Shown here in pieces: positions 12,401 through 22,250 of a DNA stretch of 64,000 nucleotides; positions within the stretch are counted from its first letter, which is position 1, and every line of letters begins with the position of its first letter. A program made the translations under genes and the position numbers. The notes beneath the pieces are model-generated. The model was given only the letters and a program-made list of their open reading frames with translations. It was not told the origin of the DNA and searched no databases. This stretch comes from Liolophura sinensis (lineage: Eukaryota; Mollusca; Polyplacophora; Chitonida; Chitonidae). The stretch spans positions 33,177,501-33,241,500 of the forward strand of contig NC_088303.1 in the NCBI RefSeq assembly GCF_032854445.1, given 5' to 3'.

Positions 12401-15400
12401 TTGCCCATTTAAGTGTTCTTTACTCACAGACTGTTGCTCATTGAAGCGTTCTTTACACATGGAATGTTGCCCATTGGAGTGTTCTTTACAAATGGAATAT
12501 TGCCCCAATGTCTGTGAATAGGGTGACAGCATGACAACTATTTCTCAACAACTTGCGTTCTATTTTCAGTTAACCACCGTTCAACAACAACTAGCATATC
12601 CAACCAGTGTGAGAGTACACAGATCAACTGTATCTCCACACAGACGAATGAGCTGGTCTGCGTTAACAAGGAGAAGATGTGTAATGGATTTGCAGACTGT
12701 TTGTACGGAGAAGACGAAAATTCACCCATTTGCTTTGGTAAATACTCCATATACTAAAGCAACTGAAGTTAATGCTCCATATAATATAGCAAATAAAGTA
12801 AATATTCCATTTAGCAAAGCAACTGAAGTTAATGCTCCATATAATATAGCAGATAAATTTAATACTTTATGTAATAAAGCAACTGAAGGTATTACTCCAT
12901 ATAATAAAGCAACTGAAGGTATTACTCCATATAATAAAGCAACTGACCTGACTGAATGAAATACTCCATACAATAAAGCAACTGACCTGACTGAATGAAA
13001 TACTCCATATAATAAAGCAACTGACCTGACTGAATGAAATACTCCATATAATAAAGCAACTGAAGTTACAGGTCACTGATCTCGGCCATATTTCTCTATC
13101 AACAATTTGACATGCTTTCGGTCTGGGGTAAAACAACAATAAAAGAAATATCTGGTGGTATAAGTATGGTATTTCTAAAGAATTAATGTCACCTTTTTTG
13201 AGCAAATAGAATGCAGAAATTTGTGACAGCCATTTTAGCAATAATTCTTCTTCTTTTTAACCTTTCGGCCAAAATTGGCCTGGGTGTATTGTTGTAGTGG
13301 TCAGTGTCTTTTTGTGTGTCCATTTCTTCAAGGTCATGTGTCATGTAAGCCACATGTATATTTTCTAACAGGCTTTTTAGTACGATGTCTTTTGAAGTCT
13401 GAAAGCAGTTTTCATTAAACTTATACCACTTGTGCACCAACTTGTACATGAAGCCATATAGAAGAAGATTTTTGATTTTCATTGACCTGGACTTCTTATT
13501 TCAAGGCTGTCATAGAGGTAATCTGAGTGTGAAATCTGGTTGTATTTTTTTCTGCATGTATTCTGGTTATTGTTATGTCATGCTTGTGTCTTTCTTATCA
13601 GGTCGGTGTCACCACACTTTGGAGGAACGCAGCGGATCATTCCACTCTCCAAAGTATCCAAGCTTTTACCCCAATAACGTAGACTGTACCTGGACCATTC
13701 ATATACCAGATGGAACAATCCAGCTTCATATTGTGGACTTCAAACTGGAAGATGGAATAGGGACCGATTTTCTGGAGATCTACGACGGAAAAAACGAGGA
13801 CAACAGTAATATTTTGGGACGGTATTACGGCAAGCACAGACCACCGCATGTTATCAATGCCAAAAGCAATTGGATGATTCTGCGTTTTCACTCAAACCAC
13901 CAGTTCAGGGAAAAAGGGTTCAATATAACTTACCAGAAGAAGGGTGAGTTATAACGTACATACTTTCACATCTGGCTGTGATGCAACCATAGACAGGAGA
14001 GAATGCCTGGTTGTTGTGTTATTCAGATAGTAAAATTTTGCTGTTATAAAGTTGATCTCACTCATGTGGGTTGAGTAAATTAACTCCTACATGTTGTTTA
14101 GCACATGTTAAAGGATATTAAGGGTTTAGTGTCCAGATTTAGCTACTTGTCCTAAGTATAAAGATTATAACCTGTTTAATAGGATGTTACCAGGAGGGCC
14201 TCTGAGAAACATAATTGTGGCTTTCCGCGAAAAACAAAAAATTTACTACACTAACCGATCTCCAGCCAGCCCCCGGTAAAGCTCAGTGGGTGAAGTCATA
14301 GATGTCCAACCCATGTGTAGCTGGCCTATATAACCTGGGAATTCATATCAAAACTGTTTCATTTTCAAGATGGATTCTAACTACATAGAAGCAAATATAC
14401 TACCGTATCAATTTGAACCCACAGTGCACAACAGTTGAAGTTCTGATTTATGATACAGACATCTATGGTCAGACTCTAGATTCTGAGCTTTTCAACGTTG
14501 AATCTTTTGCCCAGGCATTTCCAACAGCACTGGCAGTACAGACTATTAAGCTATCCTTTATCCGTGTTATACTGTAGGTCTACATTTCTTGTGTATATCA
14601 GATTTAATATTTACTATTCTTTCCTTCTGTCTGCTTCACAGTAAATATCATTCTATTCCCAGAGTTGATTGACTTCAAAAATGGGTTTGTGGGAATTGAT
14701 TTTCGTGCATTTAATCAAAGCAATACTGAAAAATTGTTATAGGTGTTTAGTTTTCCTAGTTATATTATGGCCGGAATTACTCAAGCACGTCAACCAGGTA
14801 TTATGAAGGGTAGCTTTAATCCTCTTGGTGTCCTGTGGTGTCGCTAATCCTCTTAATCTGGATCAGAGATTAAAACAATGAGGAATGGGTTAGCACTATG
14901 TAAGTGCTTTATCCACATACACTGAGCAGCATTCAGAGAGATGGGGCATCACCTGTTTTTGCACCTTTGATGAGTAATTTAGTCAACAATCAGTATTTCA
15001 ACTTTCAGTCATTAATTCTTGACTAACACAGTCAAGCAACACAATTAGTTTTGGATTGTTTTCAGTTTTAATAGTCCTCTGTAGCTGGTTAGAAACTGCT
15101 AGCATTGCCATAACTGTCAAACAGCCATTGCATTGTTGTACACAGTTCACAATTTATTAAGAAGTTCACTCATTGGTCCACAAGAGAGACGCATCCATTG
15201 GGATAGTGTGTAGTGACATTCAGTGAAAACCATCGTGTGGTTGTATCTGCTCTTCTTTCACTTTACCGGCATTCTGAAGATTGATCAAGCTAATGACGAA
15301 TAAACTTCTGCTTTGTTTTACACCCACCAAGCCCTGTCACCAGAGTTTACATACATACATACTATAAGGTACCTCTAATGTCAAAAGAGCCCCACATATT

Positions 15401-18400
15401 CCATGGAGCTAATGTTTAAATAAGTTGCTGGGTGGAGTATTTAAGCTGCTTGCCTTTCAATCACTAGGACACACAGGGTGCTAGTTCATACCCAGCCTTT
15501 GATGGAAAATTTGTAGGTGCTGCGGATGTCATTGTTTGTGGGGCCTTGGTGACAGTAAGCTTTAACTTAACATGGGAGAGATTGGAAAATTGGAGAAAAT
15601 TGGAAATGAGACGGGTTGATTTCCAATTCTGGCTAAATCTATTATGATACTTGTGTGACAGTTTGCACAGTCTAACATTTATTGAAGAGTACTCACTTGT
15701 TCTCCATCAATATGGCATACATATCTGTATAAAATTACACATGGAAAAATTTACCTGGGACACTGTGGTTCCTTCACCCTTAAAGCTGACCAGCTTGTAA
15801 GTGAAAAATAATTTGATTATGGCGTTAAACGTTAATCAAATAAATAACTAAATAAATTGTTGGGAGATGTGTAATATACCTTGGTGGTGAATCTCTGTTA
15901 AATGTTCACAGGGGAGTGCCTTGCTGACCAGATTTCCTGTGGGCTATCAGAAGATGACTGCTACCACCACTCACAGCGTTGTGACGGCAAATGGGACTGT
16001 AAATGGAGGGGCGGAGACGAAAGAGGCTGTGGTGGGTTAACACTTTTAAGTTCTCCATATCAGTGTGGTGACAAGATTTGTTCCTAAAATGCTGTTTGGA
16101 TAGATCTATCCAAACAGCATTTTAGGAACAAATCTTGTCTTGTCATAAAAGACATCTATGTCTTTTTCAACGCCTTTTTCAATGGACCTGTTGCCATTGT
16201 TCGGCATCAGTCTTGTCCAAAATTTTGTCTTGAAAGATTTTTTTTTTTGAACCCTTAGATCACATGTATGCTCATACGTTGGGAAGAAACCTATTCATTA
16301 TGGAGTACCTTGGTCTGTTTTTTTCAGGTCGTTGGGGTCGTTTTGGTCATATTTTGGGACAATGTCATGAGCACGATTTCTCTTTGAACATTGAACCATT
16401 TTCATCAGTCTTGTAGCATGCACCCAGTCGTGTAGATAAAGCCTGTCACTTTTCATTGACCTTGACCTACGTTTTAAAGGTTGTTCCTTTGCATGTATTT
16501 GAGATGTATGAGTATTTAGTGCATTGCATGGTAAATTTTTTACTGTTTTTCAACCATCAACAATAATGTAGGTAAGTTTGTTGACTGTTGTTACTGAGAT
16601 AAAAACATCCTTGGGCCTTGCTGTAGGTACATGCCACCTGTCTAGCAGTCCATACCCTTGTGGAGGGGACACTGCCCATTGTTACAAAGAGGAGGAGAGG
16701 TGTACCGGTCAAAGCCAATGCATCAACAATGCTGATCAGATAGGCTGCCGTAAGTGACTCTTCTGAGCTAGTATATATGGAGACTTACTGAGCTGATTTG
16801 CACGCTATCAGACCATACGTAAAAATGTGTTTGTCAAGTTTAATGAGCAGTGATTCAACTTCTGCTTGATTCCAAATGCCCTCCTGTTGACAGTGATATA
16901 GATCCAGTGTCCACATCTATTGTATACTTTACACACACATTAATGCAAAAACATGCAGCTTTTTTTATTCACATTTTTGCTTTTACCCATAGATCACTAG
17001 AAGTGTGGTTGTATAAGCTGGAGTCTGTTCTTCCCTCAGTTTCCTTGTCATCTTTTGAACACTGTTAGCCAGGTTTACCAAAATTGAACCCCATGTACGG
17101 TTAGGAATTTGGAGGAACAGTTTCCATTTTCTGTTACCTGGTTAAATTTTTTAAAAGATCATTATGTATTTTGTAACACTTTTGTAAACTTTTCAGATAT
17201 GTCCTGAACGACATGAGTTTATGTAAGCAATGTTCATCAAGCAGGAAACATCAGCATCTAAAATTGTTTCACCTTTTATTTTTCATTGGCCTTCACCCAT
17301 TTTCTCAAGGTAGGCCCTGTGCCTTAAATGTGTAGGCCTATTTTCTGTCTGGTTTCAGTTCCTGAGCAGTGTGGTGCACATAATGGCACATTTCTGTGCA
17401 AGAATTCTCGTTGTATCTATGACAACTGGCGGTGTGACCAGACAGATGATTGTGGAGATAGTAGCGATGAAGATAACTGCTCGAGTAAGTAGACGTCAGG
17501 GAAACTGACTGTAGCAGTAGTTGCGCACATTTGTACGGTTGTGGAAAATGATGTAAAGAGCTGTATTCAGCAGCATACGTTCACTTTACTTCTGAGTGAG
17601 CGAGTGAGTGCTTGGGGTTTAACATCGTGCTCACCAATTTTTCAGTCATAGGACGGATTTCCACCGCTCTTTTATCTAGTGGCACGTAAGCCGCCCCGCC
17701 CGAGCCATTATACTGATACGGGTCAACCAGTCGTTGCACTATCCCCTTGATTTTACTTCTGAGATAGCTATTTAAATTAAAGCTGTTATCCAACAGCATT
17801 ACCGGGGTCCACGCCACTAATCTTGTACCACTTCTGGTAGACTGGTGTTTATAAAGTTCATGATAATGAAAAAAATGTGAAAAAAAGGGAAAGGATTGTA
17901 CTGGATTTGAACCCCCTAGACTTCCGGGCATCATTTACAATGGACCAAGTACTGAAGACTAGCATAGAGATTAGCCAGCTTTGATCTTTGGCTGATAGCC
18001 CAAGACAACAGGGAGAAAGAACACATTGTTGCAGGACTAATGCCCATTCCCACAATAAACTGCAGTCAATGGTTTCATGCAGTCTAGCACAAAGCTCTCG
18101 TGTTATTTACATAGGACAGTTTTGTCAAATTTTTGCTGTTGTTTTGGTCATAACATAAAAACGACACAAAGCAGAAAAAGAATTCTTGCAGATGTGTAAT
18201 CGTGATGTCAAGGGGCACCAGATAGTGTGAGTGTTTTATGACTTTAAGCAGTTTTAAAAATTGACCTACTTTTGAGCCGTGGTCATTGGTCAGTTTTGGC
18301 CTTATTTGCGTACCGAACTAAAAGCTTTTTACAGTCTGGGTAGGGCGATCCACCTTTAAACTGAAAACGAAACGTTTATCTTGATAGGTTCAGCCGTTTT

Positions 18401-20151
18401 GGAGAAGAAGATTTTTTTTAGCTTATCAATGAAATTCAAAATGGCTGCTAAATCACTTGACTGGTAAAACAGCACAAATCATCAAAAGCTGCTTCATATG
18501 TTCCTACATAGGACTGTAAAGTCTGGTTTTTTTTACCTTGCATAGTTTTCGAGATATTGCAGTTTTTTCAGTTGACTAAGAATAATAATATTAATCGGAA
18601 GGATTTCAAGAGGTGTCCCGCTAGGAAATAAAGTGGACCCCTAATGATGAGCCCAGCCATGAACAGGGAATTTGTAGATTCCCACATTGTCACTTCTTGT
18701 GGGGTCTTAGTGACAATAAATAGCCAACGATGGCCATTTACAGAGTATAACATTCATTGAAGACCACTGGTTCTTCACCAATATGGTGTGCATATCTGTA
18801 CGTCACATGTGGGAAAGTTCATTGGTAACTCTGCCAAAGGCTAGTGGTTTACCCCAACCCTCCAGTTTCTTTCAGGTATTATTCTTGAGTATTCCTTTAA
18901 GAAACAATTTAAATAAATAAATATTTAGGAGGGTAGTTTTTTATATTGAATTGAAAATTATAAAAAGATATATGCTGTAATGTTCAAGTGATGCCCATTT
19001 TTGTTTAAACATCTCTGTTCTGTTTTGGATCTTTGTAAAACTGTTTGTCATAAACAAAATGATCAGGAAATTAAAATGCTTTGGGCTTTCACCTGTACAA
19101 CAGTTCTGTAAAACATGGCCTCACGTGTGACTTTGTTTTGCCAGCAGTATCCAGACGAGTCATCATCGCAGCAGTGATGGGATCCCTAATCTGTGCCTTA
19201 CTCCTTGTTGTGGCTTTGGGCTGCACCTGCAAACTCTATGCTCTCAGGCTGCATGAACACTATGGCTCACACCATGAGACCCCCATGTCTCGCGTCCAGG
19301 CCGAGTTTAACAGACGACCTGCCCCACCTACTTACAGTGAGGCAATGGCAACGTCGCAGCCCTACAACAACTCTGACCAAGTGTCCCGGTCGACTCAGCA
19401 GATGAGGCGGTCCAGGGGTAGACGAGGATCTCGCTCGGGTAGGCCCCCGAGACCCCCACCTCCACGGGGTCCATCCAGACAGAACAGTCAGTCTGTCGTC
19501 AGCTCTGTGGATGCGACCTCTGACAGGGGAGCTAACTCCTCCAGAGAGACAGGTGCTGCTGGCCAATCCCACAATGCGTCAGCCCGTGATTCTCAGCCTA
19601 CTGCAGACAGGAGCTCAAGGAATAATAGAGCTGCCGGCCATGGCCCGTCCCAGTCTGTCAACAGTACCAATGCTGCGGCAGACCTCGGTAGAAACAATTC
19701 TACAACTTGCCTCATTCCTCCATCCACCACCAGTGACTCTGAGTGTGACAGCGATCCCGATTCCACGGAGATCAGCATGTCTCATGCCTCGGGCGTGACT
19801 GTGCAGTTCCGAAGAGGGTATGACAGCCGTGTTAAGTCTGCGAATGGAGACAGCGTCTTTCAAAATGCTCCCAGTACTGGTCCTTTGCACAGTGCGACAC
19901 AGACAGATTCTGTCAGCGCAGACACTGTCAGCGCCTCCTGTGATACAGACAGCGCCTTGTTGTCGCTTGACGAGCCCACAGAGAAAGAGGAGAATGTGAC
20001 AGACGTGCCATCCCAACCTCTCACCAATCGTGTTGGCTGTAACATCACACTGACGTCAGAGGAAACCAGAAGAAACAACAACAACAACAGTTTGAACAAT
20101 TCTGAGGAGTCTTTGAATTCAGCGGGTTCTGATGTGAGGCTGATTCTATAA
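6337..20151 (+). CDS. LRP12: LRP3/LRP12-type CUB and LDLa receptor, 10-exon gene
   Basis: This is a predicted type I membrane protein of the LRP3/LRP10/LRP12 group. Joined exons are 6337-6400, 8803-8950, 9638-9834, 11089-11220, 12570-12737, 13602-13943, 15912-16031, 16627-16749, 17359-17484 and 19148-20151, giving 2,424 nt and 807 residues. All junction phases agree. Domain order is signal peptide (1-21), CUB1 (about 27-136), LDLa1 and LDLa2 (to 236), CUB2 (237-350), LDLa3-5 (to 473), transmembrane helix (about 478-501) and a ~300-residue Ser/Asn-rich tail. This order is diagnostic of the LRP3/12 group, and the length fits it. The tail has a PPTY motif at 533-536, a site for WW-domain ubiquitin ligases of the NEDD4 type. 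I cannot separate LRP3 from LRP12 by eye. The ligand is not shown by the sequence; endocytic or signalling roles are known only for relatives. The first exon is the least certain part. Confidence 0.88.
6513..6758 (+). mobile_element. SINE family A, near full length, in LRP12 intron 1
   Basis: It runs from the tRNA-like head ('gcctccgtggctgaggtggttagc') to the 'aataaataaataaa' tail. The 10-bp target-site duplication ATAAATGGTA is exact at 6503-6512 and 6759-6768, so this was a retrotransposition event. Confidence 0.9.
7225..7275. repeat. Short imperfect hairpin in LRP12 intron 1
   Basis: The words 'aaaagtgaaat' and 'atttcactttt' are inverted about 15 bp apart. It may be incidental in AT-rich DNA. 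Confidence 0.35.
7354..7432 (+). repeat. Exact 40-bp tandem duplication
   Basis: The block beginning 'acgtcataaaacaagtttga' occurs twice in succession (7354 and 7394) without visible mismatch over about 39 bases. Each copy carries an ACGTCA half-CRE; with the preceding base the first copy reads GACGTCA. Confidence 0.75.
8479..8716 (+). mobile_element. SINE family A copy in LRP12 intron 1
   Basis: A complete tRNA-like head ('ggtctctgtggcccaggagg', 'gggagttcaagtcc') and body are present. The tail breaks off after 'gagtacagcaaaag' into a poly-A run instead of the usual 'caatcaaataaataa'. It ends less than 90 bp before exon 2. Confidence 0.85.
8803..8950 (+). CDS. LRP12: LRP12-like exon 2: first half of CUB1
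   Basis: The acceptor 'ctatttctgcag' precedes codons for [20 protein letters not shown], typical of a CUB start: a Cys, G-x-I-x-SP and YPxxYPNxxxCxW. The exon ends ACA|GTATGT. It enters in phase 1 and leaves in phase 2. Confidence 0.9.
9638..9834 (+). CDS. LRP12: LRP12-like exon 3: second half of CUB1
   Basis: The acceptor 'tttgctcag' opens codons for [20 protein letters not shown], then KICGNHSS and WIRFRSD, the DFLEI and F-x-SD signatures of CUB. It leaves in phase 1 at ATGG|GTATGT. Cys spacing supports two CUB disulfides. Confidence 0.92.
10958..11042 (+). mobile_element. SINE family A head fragment just before LRP12 exon 4
   Basis: Only the tRNA-like head remains ('ttccatggctgacggaattagcac', 'gcagtgacccgagagcc', 'gtcgctgtgagttcaa'). 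It stops 46 bp before the exon 4 boundary. Confidence 0.75.
11089..11220 (+). CDS. LRP12: LRP12-like exon 4: LDLa1
   Basis: One LDL-receptor class A module in a phase 1-1 exon. The codons read [20 protein letters not shown] and then [16 protein letters not shown], with the calcium-binding acidic cluster ending in SDE. The donor is CATG|GTAAGT. Confidence 0.93.
11300..11555 (-). repeat. Dispersed repeat family B, copy 2 (reverse)
   Basis: It is the reverse complement of the 17588-17755 and 61131-61460 copies: 'agtgcaacgactggttgacc', 'gtatcagtgcaatggctcggg', 'aaatccatcctgc', 'cataagac' and an end reading 'ccaagcactcactcactta'. It lies in LRP12 intron 4. Confidence 0.75.
11679..12510 (+). repeat. 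33-bp minisatellite in LRP12 intron 4
   Basis: About 25 units of 33 bp, mostly two alternating variants (…cccattgaagtgctctttacccacag and …cccgttgatgtgttctttaccctcag), which gives a 66-bp higher-order unit in the left half. Units decay to the right. The period is a multiple of 3, so several frames stay open for 150-310 codons on both strands. Each unit carries a pyrimidine-rich stretch ending in CAG like a 3' splice site. Confidence 0.95.
12570..12737 (+). CDS. LRP12: LRP12-like exon 5: linker and divergent LDLa2
   Basis: The acceptor 'ttctattttcag' precedes codons for a Ser/Thr linker, then a six-Cys module with [23 protein letters not shown] replaces the usual SDE. Phase 1-1, donor TTTG|GTAAAT. 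It fits the second LDLa before CUB2 in LRP3/12. Confidence 0.88.
12745..13065 (+). repeat. Tandem repeat of ~30- and 39-bp units in LRP12 intron 5
   Basis: Units read 'actccatataataaagcaactgaaggtatt' (30 bp) and, further right, a 39-bp version with 'gacctgactgaatgaaat'. The array starts within about 10 bp of the exon 5 donor. Confidence 0.9.
13602..13943 (+). CDS. LRP12: LRP12-like exon 6: complete CUB2
   Basis: A single exon holds an entire CUB domain: [20 protein letters not shown], then [15 protein letters not shown] and WMILRFHSN. The acidic pattern (E, D at YDG, and D in the first half) suits a calcium-binding CUB. Phase 1-1; acceptor 'tttcttatcag', donor AAGG|GTGAGT. Confidence 0.95.
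15448..15857 (+). repeat. Dispersed repeat family C copy in LRP12 intron 6
   Basis: It has a tRNA-like 'gggtgctagttcatacccagc', 'gtggggccttggtgacagtaa', 'tctccatcaatatggcatacat' and a tail 'gattatggcgttaaacgttaatcaaataaataa' that resembles the family A tail. It matches 18600-18925 and 52922-53275 in order. Confidence 0.7.
15912..16031 (+). CDS. LRP12: LRP12-like exon 7: LDLa3
   Basis: A 40-residue LDLa module in a phase 1-1 exon: [20 protein letters not shown], then [18 protein letters not shown]. The six cysteines are present and GDE replaces SDE. Donor TGTG|GTGGGT. Confidence 0.9.
16070..16139. repeat. Perfect 70-bp palindrome without loop
   Basis: The two 35-bp arms, 16070-16104 and 16105-16139, are exact reverse complements centred on AGATCT. 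It lies in LRP12 intron 7, 38 bp after exon 7. It has no similarity to the other repeats here. It could be a cruciform-forming sequence, a fold-back insertion or an assembly or template-switch artefact. Confidence 0.95.
16627..16749 (+). CDS. LRP12: LRP12-like exon 8: degenerate LDLa4
   Basis: Six cysteines with LDLa-like spacing ([20 protein letters not shown], then [17 protein letters not shown]), but the acidic calcium residues are largely replaced: ADQ stands where SDE is expected. Phase 1-1; acceptor 'cttgctgtag', donor TGCC|GTAAGT. Confidence 0.85.
17359..17484 (+). CDS. LRP12: LRP12-like exon 9: canonical LDLa5
   Basis: The codons give [20 protein letters not shown], then [17 protein letters not shown], a textbook calcium-binding LDLa. 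It immediately precedes the membrane segment. Phase 1-1; acceptor 'tctggtttcag', donor TCGA|GTAAGT. Confidence 0.93.
17588..17755 (+). repeat. Dispersed repeat family B, copy 3
   Basis: It begins 'gagtgagcgagtgagtgctt', continues 'ggggtttaacatcgtg', 'tttttcagtcata' and 'gccattatactgatacggg'. It abuts the family D copy to its right. Confidence 0.75.
17766..18625 (-). repeat. Long dispersed repeat family D, copy 1 (reverse)
   Basis: It shares many blocks with 37905-38610 in opposite orientation: 'ggtttcatgcagtctagcac', 'gagctctcgtgttatttaca'-like words, 'gttatccaacagcatta', 'ggtccacg', and 'tcaagaggtgtcc' at the far end. On the minus strand 'gggggttcaaatccagtac' resembles a tRNA B box. I see no coding frame. 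Confidence 0.65.
18626..18925 (+). repeat. Dispersed repeat family C copy in LRP12 intron 9
   Basis: It carries 'gaatttgtagattcccacattgtcac', 'gtggggtcttagtgacaata', 'cattcattgaagacca', 'ttcaccaatatggtgtgcat' and 'catgtgggaaagttc', shared in order with 15530-15760 and 53060-53160. Confidence 0.7.
19148..20151 (+). CDS. LRP12: LRP12-like exon 10: transmembrane helix and cytoplasmic tail
   Basis: The terminal exon runs to TAA at 20149-20151. It encodes [20 protein letters not shown] and the rest of one hydrophobic helix, followed by Cys and basic residues, then a ~300-residue tail. [16 protein letters not shown] matches the juxtamembrane PPxY region of the LRP3/12 group; after it come an Arg/Pro-rich stretch and long Ser/Asn/Asp-rich disorder. 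The acceptor reads CCAGCAG, so either AG may be used (start 19145 or 19148), and both are in frame. Confidence 0.95.
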
Positions 20152-20654
20152 CAGAGTGATAGGAAGAGTGGTTATTGTTCAACTTTTCCTGCTTGAAGTA
20201 ATTCAGGCCTGAGCTGTTCATTCCTGCCTTTTATGGGCAAACTGGTAGGGCAGGTAGGTAGGGCATGTTACAAGTGAACAGTGGACCAGAACCACCATTA
20301 ACATGTTAAAATGTTCCCCATGTGAAACGACTGATGATCGTTATGATTCGATTGTGAAAGGTGTTAAAAAAGCTACTTGTGTGATGTGACAACACACGTT
20401 TTTGTACAAGTAAATACATATTATATATATATGTGTGTATATATATCCACACATTGTGCTTGTTACATATGAAGTGTCATCATGTATCATAGTGCTGTCA
20501 GGTTGCTGTGTTTTGTGAGATGAGGTCAGTGCTATACTCCCCAAGTATGACCTTGTGTAAATGATACAGTTAATGAATCGTCAGTTGTTTAGTTTTTAGT
20601 TGTTATTCTTTTTTTTTTTTCTTCTCTTTTTAATCTGTTGTCCAAGGAAGACTG

Positions 20655-20880
20655 TAATTCTTCAACCTTTTTGCGTGTTTGCAAGGTGTTTATTCAAGCA
20701 TATTCTTATGGCATGATTCTGTGTAGACTGATAAAATGATACTTTTTGTGAAGCACTGAAATTGGCCAACACACACTTGTCTCCGGAATCAAATTAAAGA
20801 TGTGCATAAATTGCACCGACAGTTGCTCTTTCATACGCAATATTGCCGATGTGGCGTTAAGCCATAGTCGTTCATTCATT
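20655..20880 (+). repeat. Dispersed repeat family E copy
   Basis: It starts 'gtaattcttcaaccttttt', then 'tttgcaaggtgtttattcaagcatattc', 'tgtgtagactgataaaat', 'actttttgtgaag' and 'gtgcataaattgcac', all shared with 45745-46170 and partly with 26053-26200. It may be a small non-autonomous DNA element. Confidence 0.6.
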
Positions 20881-22170
20881 CATTCATTCATTCACATGCA
20901 AAAAGGTTGGAGTAATGCTGATACTTTCTTTCTTTAAACTACGTGGCATGTGTGCCAAAGATCTGTTTTGCATATATGTAAGAGTGAGAAGTATATAAGG
21001 GAGGAAATAATTATCACACTTGTATAATATATAGGGACATGCACGTGGTATTAATCGGCAATAACACATCCATCTGTATGCACTGTACTCCGTTATGGGT
21101 TTAGAAGTGTTCGTCTACTTTCCCAGTTTGATTACATGAGAAATGACATTTTGCTGAGTCAGCAAAATAAGCACCATTGGAGTGTGTAGTGTTTAAACTT
21201 TTATGTGAGCATTGATGAGCCTTGTCATGCTTGTTGTTAATGTTATTTTGACTACGCAAATGTGTTTGACTTCGCTCTCCCATTGCTCCCACCCCCATAA
21301 AACAACTGCGGATGTCCTTTTTACACTTCTAATACAGACCTGTCTGTAGAGTGAGGTATATTTCTCATTGTGTAGAATCTTCTCAGTTAACTACATGTAT
21401 CACTATACAACTTTTTAGAACTTTTTACATTTGGTCTATAATTGGCCTTTACAATTTTCACTTTATATATTCTTTGTTCAACATGATTTAATGAAATTTA
21501 AGAAATTAAAAAAGTTAAAATACAGTGTGACTTAATATGCTGTATATGTAGGTTGAGGTGGGAGAGTTTAATTGGATTATCAGGATTACGACTACATGTA
21601 AATATTAGCCTCTAACTGACCCATTCACCTACAACACCGCCCCCCACATTCAATCCGCTAACTCTCCCCACCCCCCATACACCTTGCCATTTGGTTTCAA
21701 CAAGTCAAGGGAAACATGCCCTTGTATAATTAAGAATCAAATATGTACCCTTTGCCTGTTATTCAGGAGCAGAAACTGGTAATCTCAGCTAACAATGTTT
21801 ACCCCAAAAATTAGCATATATTATTAAAATACAATGGTGTTATTTAAATATATCTAGCAAATACGCATATTTTCTGGTTCTGCATAAGTAACAATACATG
21901 TATGTGTTTATTCCACATTACCTTCACTTATGTTATTGCAACCAAAGTAAATGTAGAGGTCAATGTTTCTTAGTTACAAGTATGTAAGTTTGGCAGTATG
22001 CAATGGATGGATAAATTTCTCATTGATTCAAGTACTGTTGTAAGTTCATGCATGTTATTGAGGCTGGGCAATGAGTTTCTAATTACATGTTTCTATGCAT
22101 CTAGTCCTGCAGAAGAGTCCTGATGTTTGGCACTCCTAAAGATTTTATGATTACTGATGTGTAATTGAGC

Positions 22171-22250
22171 TACTCTGCCGCTGGCCTCTGTCTTGTAAGC
22201 GAAATATTCTTGATTACGACATAAAACACCAATCAGATAAATGAATAAAT
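22171..22250 (+). mobile_element. SINE family A tail fragment
   Basis: It has 'ctggcctctgtcttgtaagcg', 'aaatattcttgattacgaca' and 'aaaacaccaatcagataaatg', the conserved SINE 3' end, with no head or body. Confidence 0.65.

Noticed and set aside
11591-12532. Long minus- and plus-strand open frames of 158-313 codons over 11.6-12.5 kb
   Set aside because: They are by-products of the 33-bp array inside LRP12 intron 4; several frames and both strands are open at once. The splice-compatible frame is listed only as a speculative finding.
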